A DNA stretch of 64,000 bases from Branchiostoma floridae (Eukaryota > Chordata > Leptocardii > Amphioxiformes > Branchiostomatidae). The notes beneath the pieces were generated by a model that did no database searches, had not been told where the DNA came from, and was given only the letters and a program-made list of their open reading frames with translations. Numbering within the stretch: the stretch's first letter is position 1; each line of letters starts with the position of its first letter. Of this stretch, positions 36,879-51,200 are shown one piece after another. A program made the position numbers and the translations under genes. Location of the stretch: NCBI RefSeq assembly GCF_000003815.2, contig NC_049993.1:62001-126000 (forward strand). Reading direction: 5' to 3'.

Positions 36879-39800
36879 AAGAAATGATGGATTGCCATCA
36901 TTTTCGGCATGCAGGTAGCTTAGGCAAAGATGTTCATAATGATATACATTTTATGCAAATGAGGGCTTAATTTGCATGATTAATGAGGAAATTGTACAAT
37001 TCCATTGTTGTAAATAGCTGAACTTCAGTAAATGTAACAAATGTAAGTTATGATAGGTGAAACATAAGTAGATACTGATTTGCATAATACTATACAAAAA
37101 TAGCAAATCCACATAATAACTTATGATGGGAATTTTAAGCTTGTGACATGTGTACGTTACTCAGTAATGAACATCGCCATGCATAAATTATGTACATGGT
37201 AAGTCATTTGCATGAAATTTACAAAAGCTCTAAATATTTCATGGAGGTATGAGGTCGGCAGGGTTAGACAAGTTTTCAAAAATTCACTTGTCCTATCGGG
37301 CAAGTACATGAAAAATTTACTTGCCCGAAATTTAAATTACATTTTTCTATGTGTTTTCACTTTCATAAATATTCACTTTTGTTATTGGCTATATTTTCCT
37401 GTGTTGACCAATGCTTGATGCAATGAGAGTAAAAGGTAACAAATACACGTATACCCTTGACTTCAAAATTTTAATGACTTTCATGTGCACGGATCAGACA
37501 GCATTCAAATTACAATGTCCTGCTAACCATACTACATGTAGTTAGACACAACAGAAACAGTTTGGACTGCCTGGTTCACTTCAGATACACATATTTTTTC
37601 TGACAGTCAGACTCAGGGGTGAGGCACTGACTGCAAATCTGGGAATTCTTCCTAGAACTGTACAATCACCTTGAGTTACTTCAAAGGAATTAGTGTTTGT
37701 GCTTTTCAGACCACCTCTTGTGAAGAAATTGACACAGACATAGTTATTTCTTCTGCTTTGGCTTGATACTAATATAATTTGCTGGTTCTTGGTGGTAATT
37801 TGAGCGGGTCACATCTGCAAATTCTTACTTGCCCGTCGGGCAAAGAGGGGAAGCACTTCTGCTTGCCCGAACAGCACTTTTACTTGACTGGGACAATCGG
37901 GCTAATGGACTTGTTTATCCCTGGGTCGCGTACTCTAGTTTTTAGACTGAAATTATGTGCATGTGGCTCTTAATGGTAATATTTACAGGGTTGTGTTAGC
38001 AAAACATGTATGTTTTTCCAGATGGACTCAATTTTTTGAAGATGAAAAAAAATGGACAGGCGAATCCGAGAAGCAACAAATAAAATTGGTGTGGCCTTAA
38101 CACTAAGGTCGAGTACACCTCATGAAAACATCAGCGCATGGTTGGTGATACCCAAAATATTGGGAAATGTGTAAAGTATGCCTTTTTAATGGACAGCCAC
38201 ACAGCAATAAAACTAGAAAGGCCGAAATTAGCTTGAGAGCAAATAAAGCATATTTCAGCCATCTCCCTCCCCATGCAACAATAGACTGTTCCAAAATCAC
38301 CCATGTGCGAAAATGGAACACTCCTGCCTAAAATGACTACTAATGACACTTATGAGCAAAAAAGAATCTTACAAAATCCCCCCTGCAAGAATGGACTCCT
38401 CTAGTGCACCCAATGTAAAAAGGGAAAATAGACCAGTCCAAAAACACTTCAGCTAAAATCTAAATTTTGATGACCCATAAGCCCCCCCCCCCCACAATAT
38501 TTTCAATTGTTGTCGAGAGTGTGGAAGGTGCAAGTCATCGCAACAGGGGTGGTCTAAAGAAATGTCGAGAGATTTCCTGTATTCGAGGGGCATAAGTTTG
38601 ATAAGGAAATATTGTTGAGTTGATAACAGCAAATGACAAATGTGGCAAAATGTAAGGTACATGTACGGCTGGCAAGTATATTATGTAAATGAAAGCCTCG
38701 ATGATTCAAAATACTGGTACAAATCATGTATGTTACTGATATGACCCACAGATGAGGTGAACATAAATTTTTAAAAGTTACCTTTGAGGTGAGTGAGCCA
38801 GGTTCCATCTTCTCAAATCCTATGGCCAAGGCACAGTCAATCAGACCTGTAGTGCCCAATGACAAAAGATAACACATGAAAAACTTTTTGACCTTAGTAA
38901 TATCCTTAAAGTTTTTAACATTGGTGCTAAACACCTTCCAGGGCTGTTGCTCGTATTTGCACTATGCAACATTTTGTACACAACATAAACTCGGCACGAA
39001 ATGTTTGGAATGTTAACTTTGTTTGATCATATTTCTGTTGTTTCTACACTAATTCTCTATAGAAAGTTTGATGTGTGATTTTCTTTCCAGTGGTATCAAA
39101 CTCATCATCATTGCTATCTCATGGAACACGCACTAGGCCTACTTACAGTACGTGAGTGGGTCACCAAAAAAGTGCCCAAATTTCTCTGTTTCTGTTCAGC
39201 ATTGTCTTGATTGTTGTGGCCGCGGGTGAAAATGATTCTATCAATCCTTTATTCGCGTCACCTTTGGTATACAGAACTTCCAAGTTTATTTTTAGCATAT
39301 CTGAGTAGAGTATCTTATGTTTGTAAATTCATGGATCGAGCACTGCCTGCTTACATACAGGGGTCACACAAATAAAGTACCAAAATTACCCTTCTAAAGT
39401 CAACCACTAAATTCAGCTTATTTTCTTCCATGGATATTGCCTTGTGGATGAAGTCACTCACTCATGGCCCATAACCACAGTGGTTGTAGGGGCTCCACAA
39501 CATCCATCAGCAGTGATCTTTGCCCATCTCTTTCTGTCCTCTGCCCGATCAGTTGTTCAGTGCTTAAGCCAGTCCATGTCTTAATGTTGTCCAGCCACAT
39601 CTTCCTTGGCCCACCTCGTTTCCTCCTTCCTGCTACTGTGCCTTGTAGTATGGTCTTAGCGAGGGAGTTGTGTCGGCATATGTGGCCGAACCAGTTCAAC
39701 TTCCTACGCTTGACCGTCGACAGGAGTGGTTCTTACTAATGCCACATGCTTCCTCTGCTTTGAGGTTCCGACCTGTTTGTCCGGGGTTGCACGTAGGAAA

Positions 39801-42800
39801 TCAGTTCAGTTCAGTCATCCATCCAGTGACACTATGAAGTTCTTCCATACAATTCTGTCACGCATGACAGACAGGATGTCTCCGTCTTGGAGGCCAACAT
39901 CTTCCTCAATCACCCTCTAGGGTAAGGGATGGTCGGCAACGTCTTCTCTTGTCGTCAGGCTGAAGAACCCTTCCAGCCATCTCGTCATGACGCATCACAT
40001 GGCCAGCAAGGGAAATGCAGAGGATTTTTTGCAGCCATTTCATTTCAAAGGCTTCTACGAGGGTGCTTCAAAAAGTAATGTCAGTAGTTTTGTAACAGGC
40101 TCATTTTTTCCTCGAATGAGATGAAATTTGGCACAAAGGTAAAGGCATATATTCTCTTGATATTAGAATATCTCATTTTGTTGTTAAAATTTTTATGAGC
40201 GACTGAGTTGATTTCAAGATAACCATACCCCTGGAAGTTTGTCAGAAGATCAGTTCCTCTAGATCTGACCCTCTTATAACTACTGTAGGAAGTCGAAATT
40301 TCACCTGTATAATAACAAATGTCTCTGTAGGTTACATGCCAATTTTCATGTTGGAACTCTCAATGGTTCATATTTTACACCTGCTAGAAAGGAGCGAGTT
40401 ACAGGCAGTTTGATTGATAGCCAAATACGTGGTTTATCTATCAAAGGTTTTGTAGACTAATTTTCCATCAACCAAAAGAAACGAAACTTGGCACAGTTAT
40501 TGGTTGTTTCAAGACCAAGAAGTGTGCAAAGTTTGATTTCTTTTTGTTTATTGAAAAGTCCACTACAGAAACTTTAATCAGTCCACCCCTGTTTAACGGC
40601 ACTGATGACCGGGCCGTACCTCACTTCACCCAAGGAACGAAAAAAGAAAACATGATTGGATTTCAAAGGTGAACATGTGCATGTGCCTTATGAAGAAATA
40701 GAACTTGATACATGTGCAATTTCAGCTTCATACAATAGCTACAAGTGAGTCAAGGACATTATCAATTGCACATAAATTGAACCTCTAATTTCTTTCGACG
40801 GGATAACAAGGGTGTGGTCAGCTAGAACTCGAGTCGGTCACTCATAAAAATGTGAACAACAAAGTGAGCTATATCAATCTCCAAAGGAGATATGGCTTTA
40901 CCTTTGTGTCAAATTTCAACTCATTCGATGAAAAAATGAGCCTGTTATGAAACTAGTGACATTACTTTTTGAAGCAGCCTCCTATGTAAGCGAGTGTTGC
41001 TGTTGCTTGTGCAATTCTTACTTTGATTTCTTGCGTGGAGGTGCCATCCCTGTTAAGGATCGAGCCAAGGTATCTGAAAAAGTCTTCAAGGACTTCACCA
41101 GCCGTGGTCACTGTAGTTCTGGCATCAGGAAGATAGTGAGCTGTTAATTATGTCTTTACTTTTAGATGTGCTAACTTCCATGCCATATGCAGCCCTGCTG
41201 TTTTTCACTCGGGTTGACAACTCTTGATGTTCATCCTCAGATCAGGCCATCAAGTCTATGTCATCAGCAAAATGCAAGTTAGAAAGTTGTCTTCCCCCAA
41301 TTGAGATGGATGACTCAAAACCTGACAGGGCTTCTTGCATGATGTTCCCTAGACAAACATTGAAAAGAGCTGGGGAGAGGAGACATCCTTGTCGAACGCC
41401 AACTGTAGTTCTGAAGAACTCACCAAGTTGGTTGTTGTGGAGGACCGCTCTGGTTGCGTTGTGAATGAAGGCAAGTTGAATAAATAGGACATGTCAATCA
41501 AAGACACTGGTCCTCTTTATTCAAGCAAACAATTTGAACCATGAGGTGTTCAATTGAAGGCTATTCCATCCTAAGACTGTGTTCCAGCACCCTGGAGATA
41601 CATGTAGTCTGCAATGGTCCTTGCTCTGTGTGGACAGGTGTTGTAATCTTACAGAAAAGCATATTGAAGAGGTAGGATATTGTGACTGGATGTAGGATAT
41701 TGTGACTGGATGTAGGATGGTGTCCCAATATCTCACCACATTGAAGTTGCCTGGAATGAGGACAAGTCTTGTTTTTCCTATGGTGGTTATACCGCCCCAC
41801 ACCATGATGCTGCCTCCACCACCAAACGCTGAAAATTACTCTTGGTATGTCAGCATGTGGTTCTCCTTGCCATCTCCATGCTTTGTTTTGGCCATTCAAC
41901 TGCCGAAAGGGCAGATATACCCTGCTCAAATGTTTAAAACAAATTTGTATGTCTTGAATACCAAACATGACGTGAATAAGGATTGATTGAATCACTGACA
42001 CATGCACCAATACGAACAGGACAATAGTGTTGAACAGAATCGGGAAATTTGGGCACTTTTTTTGGTGACGCACTCACATAAGAAGGCCTGGTGCTCATTT
42101 CATGAGTTTACAATCATAATAAGTTTGATACCATAGGAAAGGGAATCACACAAGCTTCCTATTGATAATTATATAATAAATTGCAATTAATGCAGAAATA
42201 AAGGAAATGTGATAAACCAAACTTTTTGTGCCAAGATAGTATGACTTTTGGTGGTTGTTGGTCTCAAAAATATGTAATTCAGTTCTCTATTAAAGTGTTG
42301 TAATATGACACCAAAATACAACATTTTCCTGTCAACATTGTTGGTAAAATATAGCATCATTCAACGAACATGGACATTTACACCAAATATGCACTCTTAC
42401 ATTATAATGTACTAATTGAACAACAAAACATTGAAAACCATGCTTACAGCTCTTGACTCTTGATGCCAAGTAATCTAATCTATTAAACATTGATCCTGAT
42501 TATGATGTCACATTTAACATGGCAGCTTGACCAGAACGGGGCATCCCAGCTCACTTAAAGAGGCATTCCACTCCTGAAGTGAGGGTCATTTTCTGATAGA
42601 TAATATTTTTTCAAAACAAATGCATGACTTTGGGCTAAATTACCTCATCTGTCTTTTTGACAATAGTCTTTTTCTATATCCAAGTACCCCCATTTTGACC
42701 AGCTTCTAAATGTACTGCACTGTTCATGATTTTGCTTGCATAGCAATTTCCATCACAGTTTCTCGGAAAAGAAGTCAAGATAAGCCTAATATGAAGCAGT

Positions 42801-45800
42801 CAATTGACTATCACACATTTAGGGAGACACAAAAAAAATTTTGAAGACTATCTCATCTTGGGTTACAGAGATTTGGGCACTTTAGTAATGTGAAATTAAA
42901 ACTAGAAAGGCCGGTATTTGCTAACTTAAAGGAGCAAATTCAGCTATTTTCACTCCGCTCTTCCCCTTTATGCAAACATGGACTGTTATGTATGGTAATC
43001 AAACTTTTATTTCTTGATTACAACACGCATACAACATGCTAGTGTTTCACACATTAACAAAGAAGGCACCGTTTTACTTCAAGAAAAAAAGTTTTTATTT
43101 CACAAATGGAAATTGTGTTGTATTTTTTTCTACAGTGATGCAACACGTTATGCGACCCTAAACGTTGGTATTACGTACCCACAACAGACAATAGCGTGGT
43201 TATGATTAAAGTTTTCCTGCTTATTTACACAAGGTAAGGGCGGCTTAGTTACTGCACTTATTCAAGGTTGCCACAAGCATTACTAATCTTCATACAAGCA
43301 GACCTCTCCAAACAAACTTCACTACACTTGTAAATCTTTACCAAGATATTAGCCGTTTTTAACGAAGTGCTTTTTTTAAAAATCCAATTGGATAACATGC
43401 AATATGGCTGCCCTGCAATGACATTGTCAGTACAAATACATATAAAGTTATGCACATTGTATTCAGACAAAAAGGATCACATTCTGTTTTTATACTGAGA
43501 GTTAATCAGCTAATACATTAGGCCATGTTGATTTGATTATATGGATGACATCTGCGCTCGCAGCAATTTTTGGCCGTTTCCAAAAAAAAAAAAAAGTTTT
43601 CGACCACACAATAAATTGTGCAAAGCAGCTGTAAAATGAGCACAAATATTCCATAGATTGAAAAAAAAAGTATCAGAAAACAGATAACTAATGCCATAGA
43701 ATGCCAAAATATATCTAAAGTCAAAGAAAAAGATGTGACAGGACAGAAAGACAAAAAAATCTATTGTTGGTAGGGGGAGGTACCAGTACAGAAAATTCAG
43801 GTCCAGAGGATCATTTTCCAGGTCGGGACCTGAACCTGGACCTTATTGTCTGTGGAAACTTGAGAACTGGCAATACTCAAAACAATGGTAATTGGTCAAT
43901 TTTGTTCGGTTGATTATCCGACTCCCACTGGCATTTTAAAATCCTATCTCCATGTAATAAAGGCTGTCTCTGCACCTTTGACTATAGAAACTTGGTACAA
44001 ATGACTATAAACTCTACTTGACTTCGCTCTTGTTGTCTTCTTGGCCCCCAGTAAGACCCAAAATGCCTGATGACATAGTGGGTCCAATTCGTAATTGGCG
44101 AAACCTGTTCCTCTGATTTTTTTTCAGGTCTGTTTTTTTTTTCGGATTGGTCCAAGAAGAAAAAAAAACGTTTTGCACCCGTATGATGTACTGGTCCCTA
44201 CACCTAACTGTTGGTATACCATACTATGTGTGTTTAGTCCTATGTTCAACCTTCCTGGCCACTTTGATTTCATACTGAAGGCAACTTTTTTTTTTGGCCA
44301 AACTTTTTTTTTATTCGCTCGCTTGCATCAGTTTTGGAGTTCCAAGAGGATGTCATCCATATAATCAAATCAACATGGCCTTATATTGATGAACAAAGCT
44401 AATTAGCCACTGTATGTTTTATATATTTAAATGTTTTGTATGCTTTTTGTCTAAAAAAGGATGCAGCAATTGCAGTAATTATATGTCTCTTATAACCTTA
44501 AAGTTCCATTTATTTTCCACGTAAACTAATCAGTTTATGATTATTTAACTGTTTTTATTAATTTTTTTTAGTACAGTGCATTATTAAATTACACAGCATA
44601 TACCATGGTGTGGTGTCCCAAATAGCTTAATCATACAAAAAGCTGGTGTTTCTATCACACAGTTTCGTTATGTATGTGGGAACACTTCTTGCACTTGACA
44701 TTGCTATCCTCTCCTTGGTGTCTGTTGGTGCCACCTTTGTAGCCAGTTGACTATTGTGTTCTATGACAGGCCAGACTTCGTAGAATTTGTCGAGTTCCAG
44801 CACTCGACCAATAATGAATTTAGCACCGTCAAATTGACACCTTCTATCAAGGCACAACCCCACCTGTCTGTGGTGTTTCCTCTTCCTCCAGTAGAAAATA
44901 GAATAGAATACAATAATTAGTATTTCCTTTGTGTAATTTCATGTACTGCCACCCAGAGTATTATAAAAGGAAGATCCTTTTTGTTTGTTAATTAGAAAAG
45001 AAAGCCACACCTGATTACATATATTCTTGTAAAACCAACATCAATGGACAATTCACAACATAGTGTAAAGTTACATGTAGTACTAGTGGATTTGCCCCTG
45101 AAAATCTGTACTATTATATACTATGGAAAAGAACTACTGTACACTTTTCACAGATAACACAATAATAGTACTGTCTCAGTCACTGCAAAGCGCAACAATA
45201 TTCCATGCGTGCGCCTCCTCCTCTGCCACTTACCACGGCATTCTGCAAGCCAAGTATCGCTTAACCCCACACTCTAAACGTGGGTAAATCAAACAAAAAC
45301 TACACAATAACAACGACAAGCTACCCAAATTTGTTACTGCGTTTGTGTGTATATTGTTGCCAATTTTAAGATAAACAGTACAATTTTTCACTTACTTCTA
45401 ACGGACTTCCTCCCGACGACATATACGATGTATGTACTCCCAGCTGCTAAGCTGAAAGACCCTTCCTCATTGGCTGTACCCAAGCAGACCAATCAGGTCA
45501 TCGCTTCTGCTAAGTGTCGGGCGCATACTGGTTCCCTCCTAAATTCAATTAGCCACGATGCACAGCTGCAGGTGGTCACGCGCGGGAACGTCCATGACCA
45601 TATATGGTGCAACAGACGCACGGGGGAACGTGACCATATATGGTGACGCGCGAAACCCAGGGACTCTATGAAAATATATTGAGTAGACACCCCGCCAAAT
45701 TGGCTTTTAAATCATTTTGAAGTGACTTTTGGCCAAAAATAACTGGACACCTTGGCACGGGAGGCAGGAATATGCAGTATGGTCAGAAAATGACCTAAAA

Positions 45801-48232
45801 ACATCCATAAAATCATTGTAAAAGTATCTATAAAAAAACTTGATTTGGTGACCAGCTGACTTGAAGTAACGCAAGGTTACCAGTTTACGGTCGATTTGTT
45901 AACAATGCACTTTTACGGAAATCGCGCTGGCAGAAATGAAAAACTCTCCTTTTGGAAGATATCAAAGTCGGTCTGCCTCAACTTCTGTATGGCATCATAT
46001 TTCTTCTGTTGGATTTATCGGCCGTGCGAGCTTCTTCAATAAACAAGTCTGCAGCCAAGAATTCTTTCCGGGTGACCAGTTTACGGTCAGTTGGGTTTCT
46101 CCCTGTGGTTATTTTTCTAAAGGCCATATAATTGATCATTTCCCATAAAAATTTCCCCAAGTAGTCCACTGAGATAGCACGATGGATGATTGTTTACATC
46201 GACGCCATGCCGTGCACTTTGCGTAGCCGCTAAACGTACCGGTAAGTCATCTTTGCCCCAACAGAACGCCAATCCTAGCGCCATGCTGTTCCACAACTTG
46301 CCAAATGGTACCCATGACATCGGCGATGCATTTATATATTTTTATCAATTGTGTAGATAGTTATTGGCCTTGAAACGCGTTCAGTATACATATGGCTTCC
46401 TCACGCCGTGCCCTCCCCACATGAATTTTGCTAAAACAGCGCCCCTTAGCGATTTTGCCCTGCTTTACACAAGCTTAAACTGCATAGTCACGTGATGCAA
46501 TATGGCGTTCGAAAACTACCGGCTCGGCGACGACAGTCACTTGTTTTCATGTAGTTTGTAAGACTCCCTTTGGATAACATACATAAAATCACCATGAATT
46601 CTTGAGATAAGAACTGCAGGTTTGGTTTCAGATGATGTTGCAATTGATATAGAGTTTGTAGGATTTAGAAAGAGGGGACGAAGTTAGCGGTTGAGAATTA
46701 CGATCAAAACCGGGCCATCAGTAACTGTTACAGTGTTCTACGATCCCATGCGTCAATTTAAATTGTTGTCAGGCTTTTCAAACATTTAGTCGGCTGCTTT
46801 GCTGGATGCAAACATATATCATAAGTAAGATACATGCACATAGATCCTATAGACGTACTTCTTGCCTGCTTAAGAGAATTTTCTTTTTCACAATTCACCT
46901 CGAAGTCTGCACCTGCCCATAAGTGACCGTAAACTGGTCCTGCACGTAAACTGGTAACCTTGCGTTATGTTTCATCCGTCAACTATCTGGGAAACCAGAT
47001 CACTTCAAAGTCCTGTCTGATGACGAGACTATAAGAGCTCACATCAGAGGCTTTTACATCAGAGCTAATTCCCTGGACCGTAAATTCAAGTTCGCCTCTA
47101 CTGAAGTTAAGCGTACCTTATTCAATGCGCATTGTTCTTCTATGTATTGTGCCCAGCTGTGGACACAATATACTCTGGGTACTATTCGCAAGCTACAAAT
47201 GGCTTTCAACAACGCCTTCAGAATTTTGTTTTCATATGGAAAATACGAAAGTGACAGCCTAATGTTTGTGTCAATGGGAGTAGACACCTTTGATGCCCGT
47301 AGTATATATATGTCTCCTGGATTTTAATTGAATGTATTGTTATGGGTCTGTAGTGCCTGAAATAAAGAATTTAAAAAAAAAAATTCTGTCCCACTTGGGC
47401 TGTTTTTGACCAATTATTCAAAATAGAATAGGGGGTACTATTTGTTCGATATGACGCTCGGCTGGAAGCGTCCATTTCAATTAAGACAATACAATGATTG
47501 CTTTGTTTGCGTCCTGAAAAAATTTTTTTATGCTGCTGTCTCAGGCTCTGAATCGACTGCTATGGTCAATGTGACATCATGGAAGTAAATATCAACATTT
47601 AATTCTATGATCTGGAAGCAGGAATCAAGAGCTGGAAGTATGATCTTCAGGAGTTTGATGTTCAATGACATCATGGAGAAGGGTTCATTGACTTATTTGG
47701 ATCCACATTTAGCTTAGCAATGTAGAAGGTTTCATATCTGTTCAACAAAAATTAACGGGACACACAAAATTACACTTTGGTGTCATAAACACTCATGGAA
47801 CTGTAGGAGCCTGTGTTTTTAAGGATGCCACCTCAGATATGACTGTCATTAATTTATCATACCAAAAATTTTAATAAGTAGAATAAGGAAAGCAAAAAGC
47901 TACAATTTCACTGACCTCCTTCTACCAGCTGTTTGGCAATCATGAGAGCTGAGGACCCAGTAGCACAGGCATTGTTGACCTGGTGATGAAGATAGAATGG
48001 TTATGAATATGAGAGTTGTATGTTGTATTATCATTTCAGGTTGCTCCAGTCCCAAATGTCTAGTATGTAGGAAAGAGTACAATATATGTTAGAAACGAAA
48101 CATACATGTGTACATAAAGGAGTATGCTTAAACACCACAGATAACCATGCACAAACAAGCAAAAAGTGTCTCATGTGCAGTGTACCAGGATAGGGGGCAA
48201 AGAAATTGTGTGAGATTTTAGGTCTATGATTT

Positions 48233-48274
<42 letters not shown>

Positions 48275-51200
48275 CTTTTCTTCGCTGATGAAGATTGTCT
48301 AGGGATGTTGCCCACGTCTGGTGCTGGCGTGCTGGTGGCTGACGAGCCCAATTCGTGACAGACAGACTCGGCCGCAGCGGCTGCAGGTCAATGCTGGGTC
48401 TGCAGTTGGAGCTGTGATCTTGCGGGTTTTCCTCCTACTGCGCTTCTCTACAAGAGCAGCTTTGCGGTTCGTCTCAAAGGTACATTTGTGTAGTGACTGA
48501 CTGGTTTACAAGCCTGTGTCGCCAAGCCTCACGTTGAGCAGCAAGGACTGACCACTGGTGAAGGTCGATGTGGCAAGAAGCCAGAGATTTCTTCAAAGAG
48601 TCTTTGAATCTCTTTTTTGGTGCTCCCCTGGGCCGGTGGAGAGTTCGCCGTAGAGGACAAGAGGATTGTCTATGTAATTACGAATAAAAAATACGCAAGG
48701 AATCTTAAGTATTTACCCCTTTTTTCAAGTTATTCCGCATATTTCAAGATAGGCACATTGATTATATGCTTGAATGTATAAATTTGGCTGAAAAACACTT
48801 TGATTAACTCTTACGTGTTCCGGTCGGTGGCAGCGCTAAACTGTAATGCGACGCGCACGCGACAGTAACGCGTTCCTATCGCGTTTGCGTTTGTCAGAGT
48901 TGAATACTATGTCGCTATCAGTACTGTATCTAGAACTTATCATGAGTTGATAATAGTAAAACTGCACTATGCTTTAATCAATGAGCTAATAGCATTCATT
49001 GTCTTAATGTCCTGTCATCATGACCAGGCAATAAGGTTGTTTGCATTTGACTAAACATGGAAGGGCTTACTCACATTGTAGATTGGTACTCCTGTCAGGC
49101 CCAGCTGGTATACAGCCTTTTGTCCGCAAGTTGTGTCTCCTAAAGAAAACAATACAAATGTGGTTGTACAGAATGTCAAAGAAAAAAAACAAGTATGCCA
49201 AAATAGTTACTCAAGCAATTAACTGGATATGATTTTGGAAACAACCATCCGGTGTCTTTTGTCAGTGACACTGGAGAGATCTTTTCAGAGAGAGATCTCT
49301 CAGGTGTCACTAATGAAAGACACCGTGGTTGTCTGAAATGTCTGACCATTTCCAAAATCATATCCAGTTGCTTGAGTAACTGCTCTTTGGAGTATCTTAT
49401 TACCTGGATGTCTAACTTTCATCAACGTAAAACAAGTAAGGTTTCTTTTTAAAATCCTGCGATGCACGGTTGTTACAGTAAATTGTTATTCAAGGTTTAA
49501 GGTGAATGTTAAGATTGCTTTTTTAACATATGGCCCCTTGACTTCAAGTTTTGATTGTGTTCTCTTTGTCAGTTGGGGGGTGGGTGGTGGTCCCTGTCAC
49601 TGTGATGTCATTGTTTGGGTTTAGGTGTGATTGCAATTGACAAACTAACCATATACATATCCCACAACAGCCTGCTGGACATCTTTATATGAAATGGCAG
49701 CATCAGCCAGCGCCTTGCTTCCTGCAACAACAAGAATCATTCAAACATTAGTGAGTACAAGCCCAGTAAATGCTGCAATTATGACTGTACCAAATGTAGA
49801 TACTGTTAAGGCCTAGTCAAACTTCTGAACAAAAGAATACTAATGTCAATTCCAAGGTCAGAGAAGATGATGTGAAAGAACAATGATGACTCTTACTATT
49901 ATTTAATACACCATCCTCAGTGTGTGTAAGTCATTTGTTTATCTATTTGTCAGCCTTCCTGACCACTTAGCTTTCATAGTGAAGCCAAACTTCTTTTTTT
50001 TATTCACACGCTCACATCAGTTTTGGGGTCCGGACCCCCCCCCCCCTGAGAGAATGTCATGCAAATAATCAACACTAGATTATATATCAGTTATCGTCTT
50101 GAGGTCTCATTCCTGCATTTCACCGTCTCATTAAAATCAATGGTAAAATATGAACATTTTCTATTCTGCAAATCTGTAAAAGATACACTTTATCTGAAGA
50201 TGGTTTGTTTTCTATCGTAAGCACACTTGTTCATTAGGCACTCAATAAAAAATGTCATCCAAATCTAACAGATATAATGATAGTTATCCAATTTCAAACT
50301 ACAAGTACCAAATACCGCTAGAAGTCCGTTTGAGCAGCCAAAGGCCTGACCGCAGCACTCACAAAAAGTTAAAATGGCGGCGCTTGGCGTGGTTTTGATA
50401 TCCCGTCAGCCAGTGCGGTTATGATTGCGACATCACAGGTCGAGCTCATTGACCGTCAAATCTACGTATCGCTGCCGAAATGAGCTCAATAATGAGACAC
50501 TGGATATGTAAAAACTCATTTTTGTTGAATACACCAAGTTAAAACGTTGCCTGAAGGGGAAATATGAACTCAAAATCGTAAATGCCGCCTCTGACGTTCG
50601 TGTTGTCCATCATGCCTTGCGGCACCAACATGGCACCCAAACAAAGTTCGTTGGCCCGGGCCAACGCTATCGGCGAGCTTTTCGATTGAATCTTACTTCC
50701 TTGTGGCTATTTTATTCATTTTATGCCTTAATACTGGCAGTTGTTGGTTGATTTTTGCCTCATTTTGTAAGTGTTAGCGAATTTTTCCTCATTTTTATTC
50801 GGTGTAAGTTGACCTATAGTAAATCTATCCAAAAACCCGAAGTTTGAGATGTGGGTTATTCAATTCTGCGATGTTTTAGACAATGGAATGAATGGTAAAT
50901 GGTTTTGGTTTTCGTAATTCTATGCAATTACCCGAATTATCCAAAAAGGCGTAATACAAATATTTGGAATCCACTGTACTTGGAATATACAGGAATGAGA
51001 CCTTGAGTTAGGAAGAAATTGTTGCAATGTTTTAAAGGGATTGTACTTTATATGACATTGTGCACATGTGCGGGTGTACATGTACGATACCACATTTTTG
51101 TCATATTTAGATCAAGAAAAAAGTCAATTTTTTTGTTGATATGGTTTATATGGGTCATGTATTATATGTGTACAATATATATACATTTGTACATGTACTA

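Larger units (their letters stand above)
35873..37258. mobile_element. Repeat element of the CCTCCATGAAAT family, host of a SINE
   Basis: Starts ACCTCCAAGAAATGTCATGG and ends CATGGAGGTATGAGGTCG. Contains GATAACTCAAGAACGGCTGG and several ATGCAAAT-type octamers. Interrupted by a SINE at 36426-36718 and a TA/GA microsatellite at 36832-36878. Homologous in reverse complement to 24276-25130. Confidence 0.7.

Noticed and set aside
43560-43680. A-rich runs that could be LINE or SINE poly-A tails
   Set aside because: They occur at the same internal positions in both Harbinger-like MITE copies, so they are part of that element.
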